Positions 62,739 to 64,000 of a stretch of DNA of 64,000 nucleotides are shown here, piece by piece. Source of the DNA: Methylococcus capsulatus (GTDB lineage Bacteria > Pseudomonadota > Gammaproteobacteria > Methylococcales > Methylococcaceae); assembly GCF_036864975.1 (NCBI RefSeq), contig NZ_CP104311.1:441501-505500 (forward strand), read 5' to 3'. A program made the translations under genes and the position numbers. The first letter of the stretch is position 1, and the number at the start of each line of letters is the position of its first letter. Below the pieces are notes generated by a model. That model saw only the letters and a list, made by a program, of their open reading frames with translations. It made no database searches and was not told the DNA's origin.

Positions 62739-64000
62739 TTTTCGACCGTTCCCGTGAAGGCCGCGCCTGCGCCAGCTTGTATCCGCAAATCCCCGCCGAA
62801 GTCCCCAGCCTGCCAAGCCACCTGCTGCGCCGAACCCCGCTGCCATTGCCGGAAGTGACCGAACTCGACGTCGTACGGCACTACACCCGTTTGTCCCAGA
62901 AGAATTTTTCCATCGACACCCACTTCTACCCCTTGGGTTCCTGCACCATGAAATACAACCCCAAGGCGGCGAACGTACTGGCGCGGCAGCCCGGCTTCGC
63001 AGCGGTCCATCCCCACGGGGCCGAGCGCTTCGGCCAAGGCACCCTGAGCTGCCTTTACGAGTTGCAGGAATATCTGAAAACGCTCACCGGCATGACCGCC
63101 GTCAGCCTCAGCCCCGCCGCCGGTGCCCAGGGCGAATTCTGCGGCGTCGCCATGATCCGTGCCTACCATGCCGCCCGCAACGACCACGAGCGCAACGAAA
63201 TCCTGGTCCCCGATGCGGCCCATGGTACCAATCCCGCCTCGGCCGCCATGTGCGGCTACGTGGTCCGGGAAATCCCCACCAACCCGGAAGGCGACGTCGA
63301 TCGGGATGCCCTCGAGCAGACATTGGGACCGAAAACCGCCGGCATCATGCTCACCAATCCCTCGACCCTGGGTGTATTCGAACGTCGCATCCCCGAGATC
63401 GCTGCGCAGGTCCACGCCGCGGGCGGCCTGCTCTATTACGATGGAGCCAACCTCAACGCCATCCTCGGCAAGGTCCTCCCCGCTGACATGGGGTTCGACG
63501 TCATCCACTTGAACCTGCACAAGACCTTCTCGACTCCGCATGGCGGCGGCGGCCCCGGTGCCGGGCCGGTCGGGGTCAACGCCAAGCTGCAACCCTTCCT
63601 GCCCCTGCCGATAGTGGCAAGAAGCTCGAACGGCTGCCGCTGGCTCACCGAAAACGACTGCCCGCAAAGCATCGGCCGGCTCTCCGCCTTCGCCGGCAAT
63701 ATCGGCGTGCTGCTGCGGGCTTATATCTACATCCGCCTGCTTGGGTATCCAGGCCTGCGGCGAGTGGCCGAATACGCCACCCTCAACGCCAACTATTTGC
63801 AGAAGAAACTGGCGGAGGCCGGATTCGACACTGCTTTTCCGGCCCGCCGTGCCGCCCATGAATTCATCCTCAGCCTGCAGAGGCAGAAAAAAGATCATCA
63901 GGTCACCGCTCTGGACTTCGCCAAGCGACTGCTCGACTATGGCTTCCATGCACCGACCGTTTATTTCCCGCTGCTGATCCCCGAATGCCTGATGATCGAA
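62732..64000 (+). CDS. gcvPB: Glycine decarboxylase P-protein, subunit 2 (runs off the window)
   Basis: The first 423 codons are present and the frame is still open at base 64000. It begins [19 protein letters not shown], has [53 protein letters not shown], and the PLP lysine in [19 protein letters not shown]. It is the C-terminal half of the P-protein and carries the PLP cofactor. The remaining part, about 60-80 residues by family length, lies outside the window. Confidence 0.95.
   Translation, partial: MLIFDRSREGRACASLYPQIPAEVPSLPSHLLRRTPLPLPEVTELDVVRHYTRLSQKNFSIDTHFYPLGSCTMKYNPKAANVLARQPGFAAVHPHGAERFGQGTLSCLYELQEYLKTLTGMTAVSLSPAAGAQGEFCGVAMIRAYHAARNDHERNEILVPDAAHGTNPASAAMCGYVVREIPTNPEGDVDRDALEQTLGPKTAGIMLTNPSTLGVFERRIPEIAAQVHAAGGLLYYDGANLNAILGKVLPADMGFDVIHLNLHKTFSTPHGGGGPGAGPVGVNAKLQPFLPLPIVARSSNGCRWLTENDCPQSIGRLSAFAGNIGVLLRAYIYIRLLGYPGLRRVAEYATLNANYLQKKLAEAGFDTAFPARRAAHEFILSLQRQKKDHQVTALDFAKRLLDYGFHAPTVYFPLLIPECLMIE

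Noticed and set aside
61476..63949. Long minus-strand frames over the glycine cleavage genes
   Set aside because: Antisense to gcvPA and gcvPB, both clearly coding on the plus strand.

Overview
The window looks like chromosome of a GC-rich gammaproteobacterium. A methane-oxidiser of the Methylococcus type is my best guess, from gene content and from remembered gene orders, not from any search. Supporting signs are the classical gamma orders recA-recX-alaS-lysC-csrA-tRNA-Ser and rpsP-rimM-trmD-rplS, a large exported multihaem cytochrome, and a cytochrome c maturation operon.

Layout. 0.1-7 kb (accessory, exported redox proteins): a vanadium haloperoxidase/PAP2-type protein with a cysteine-repeat front end, a toxin-antitoxin pair whose toxin has one nonsense codon, and a nine-haem c-type cytochrome. 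7.5-12.4 kb: ccmDEFGHI, with no ccmABC beside it. 12.5-19.4 kb: small envelope genes (YceK-type lipoprotein, YqgE/AlgH-like protein with a signal peptide, L,D-transpeptidase, glycine-zipper protein, two DUF3313 and one DUF4136 lipoproteins, K+ channel, Sel1-repeat protein). 19.4-20.1 kb: a scrambled type I restriction-modification remnant. 20.2-26 kb: thioredoxin-like, YgjP, GreB, then the lipid A block lpxA-gnnA-gnnB-lpxB. The two genes between lpxA and lpxB should make a 3-amino UDP-GlcNAc, giving lipid A with amide-linked acyl chains. 26-36 kb: xerD, ribosomal protein/tRNA-modification operon, csrA, lysC, alaS, recX, recA, thpR, pncC. 36-41 kb: alpha/beta hydrolase, M14 peptidase and two exported proteins.

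41.0-47.9 kb is a mobile-element graveyard. It holds two truncated IS110-family transposases, an IS481-like fragment cut by a decayed ISAs1-family element, a truncated unknown gene next to an intact MT-A70 methyltransferase, and a degenerate group II intron. Copies of a small three-hairpin repeat sit inside the intron's reverse transcriptase gene, and a related hairpin sits exactly at the join in the type I RM remnant. A strongly foldable segment of about 120 nt precedes one IS110 fragment and is a bridge-RNA candidate. A short duplicated piece of the pqiC 3' end flanks the whole block.

47.9-64 kb is mostly housekeeping: a pqiA-pqiA-pqiB-pqiC lipid-transport operon, purD, a Nudix hydrolase, a PHP phosphoesterase, tag, half-size TauE, a lipoprotein, rpiA, ilvA, an EVE protein, a DsrE-like and a cysteine-less CMD-family protein, and gcvT-gcvPA-gcvPB (the last running off the end; gcvH is not here).

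Functions are read from motifs and remembered family features; no database search was run. Start codons were chosen from ribosome sites, signal peptides and family length.
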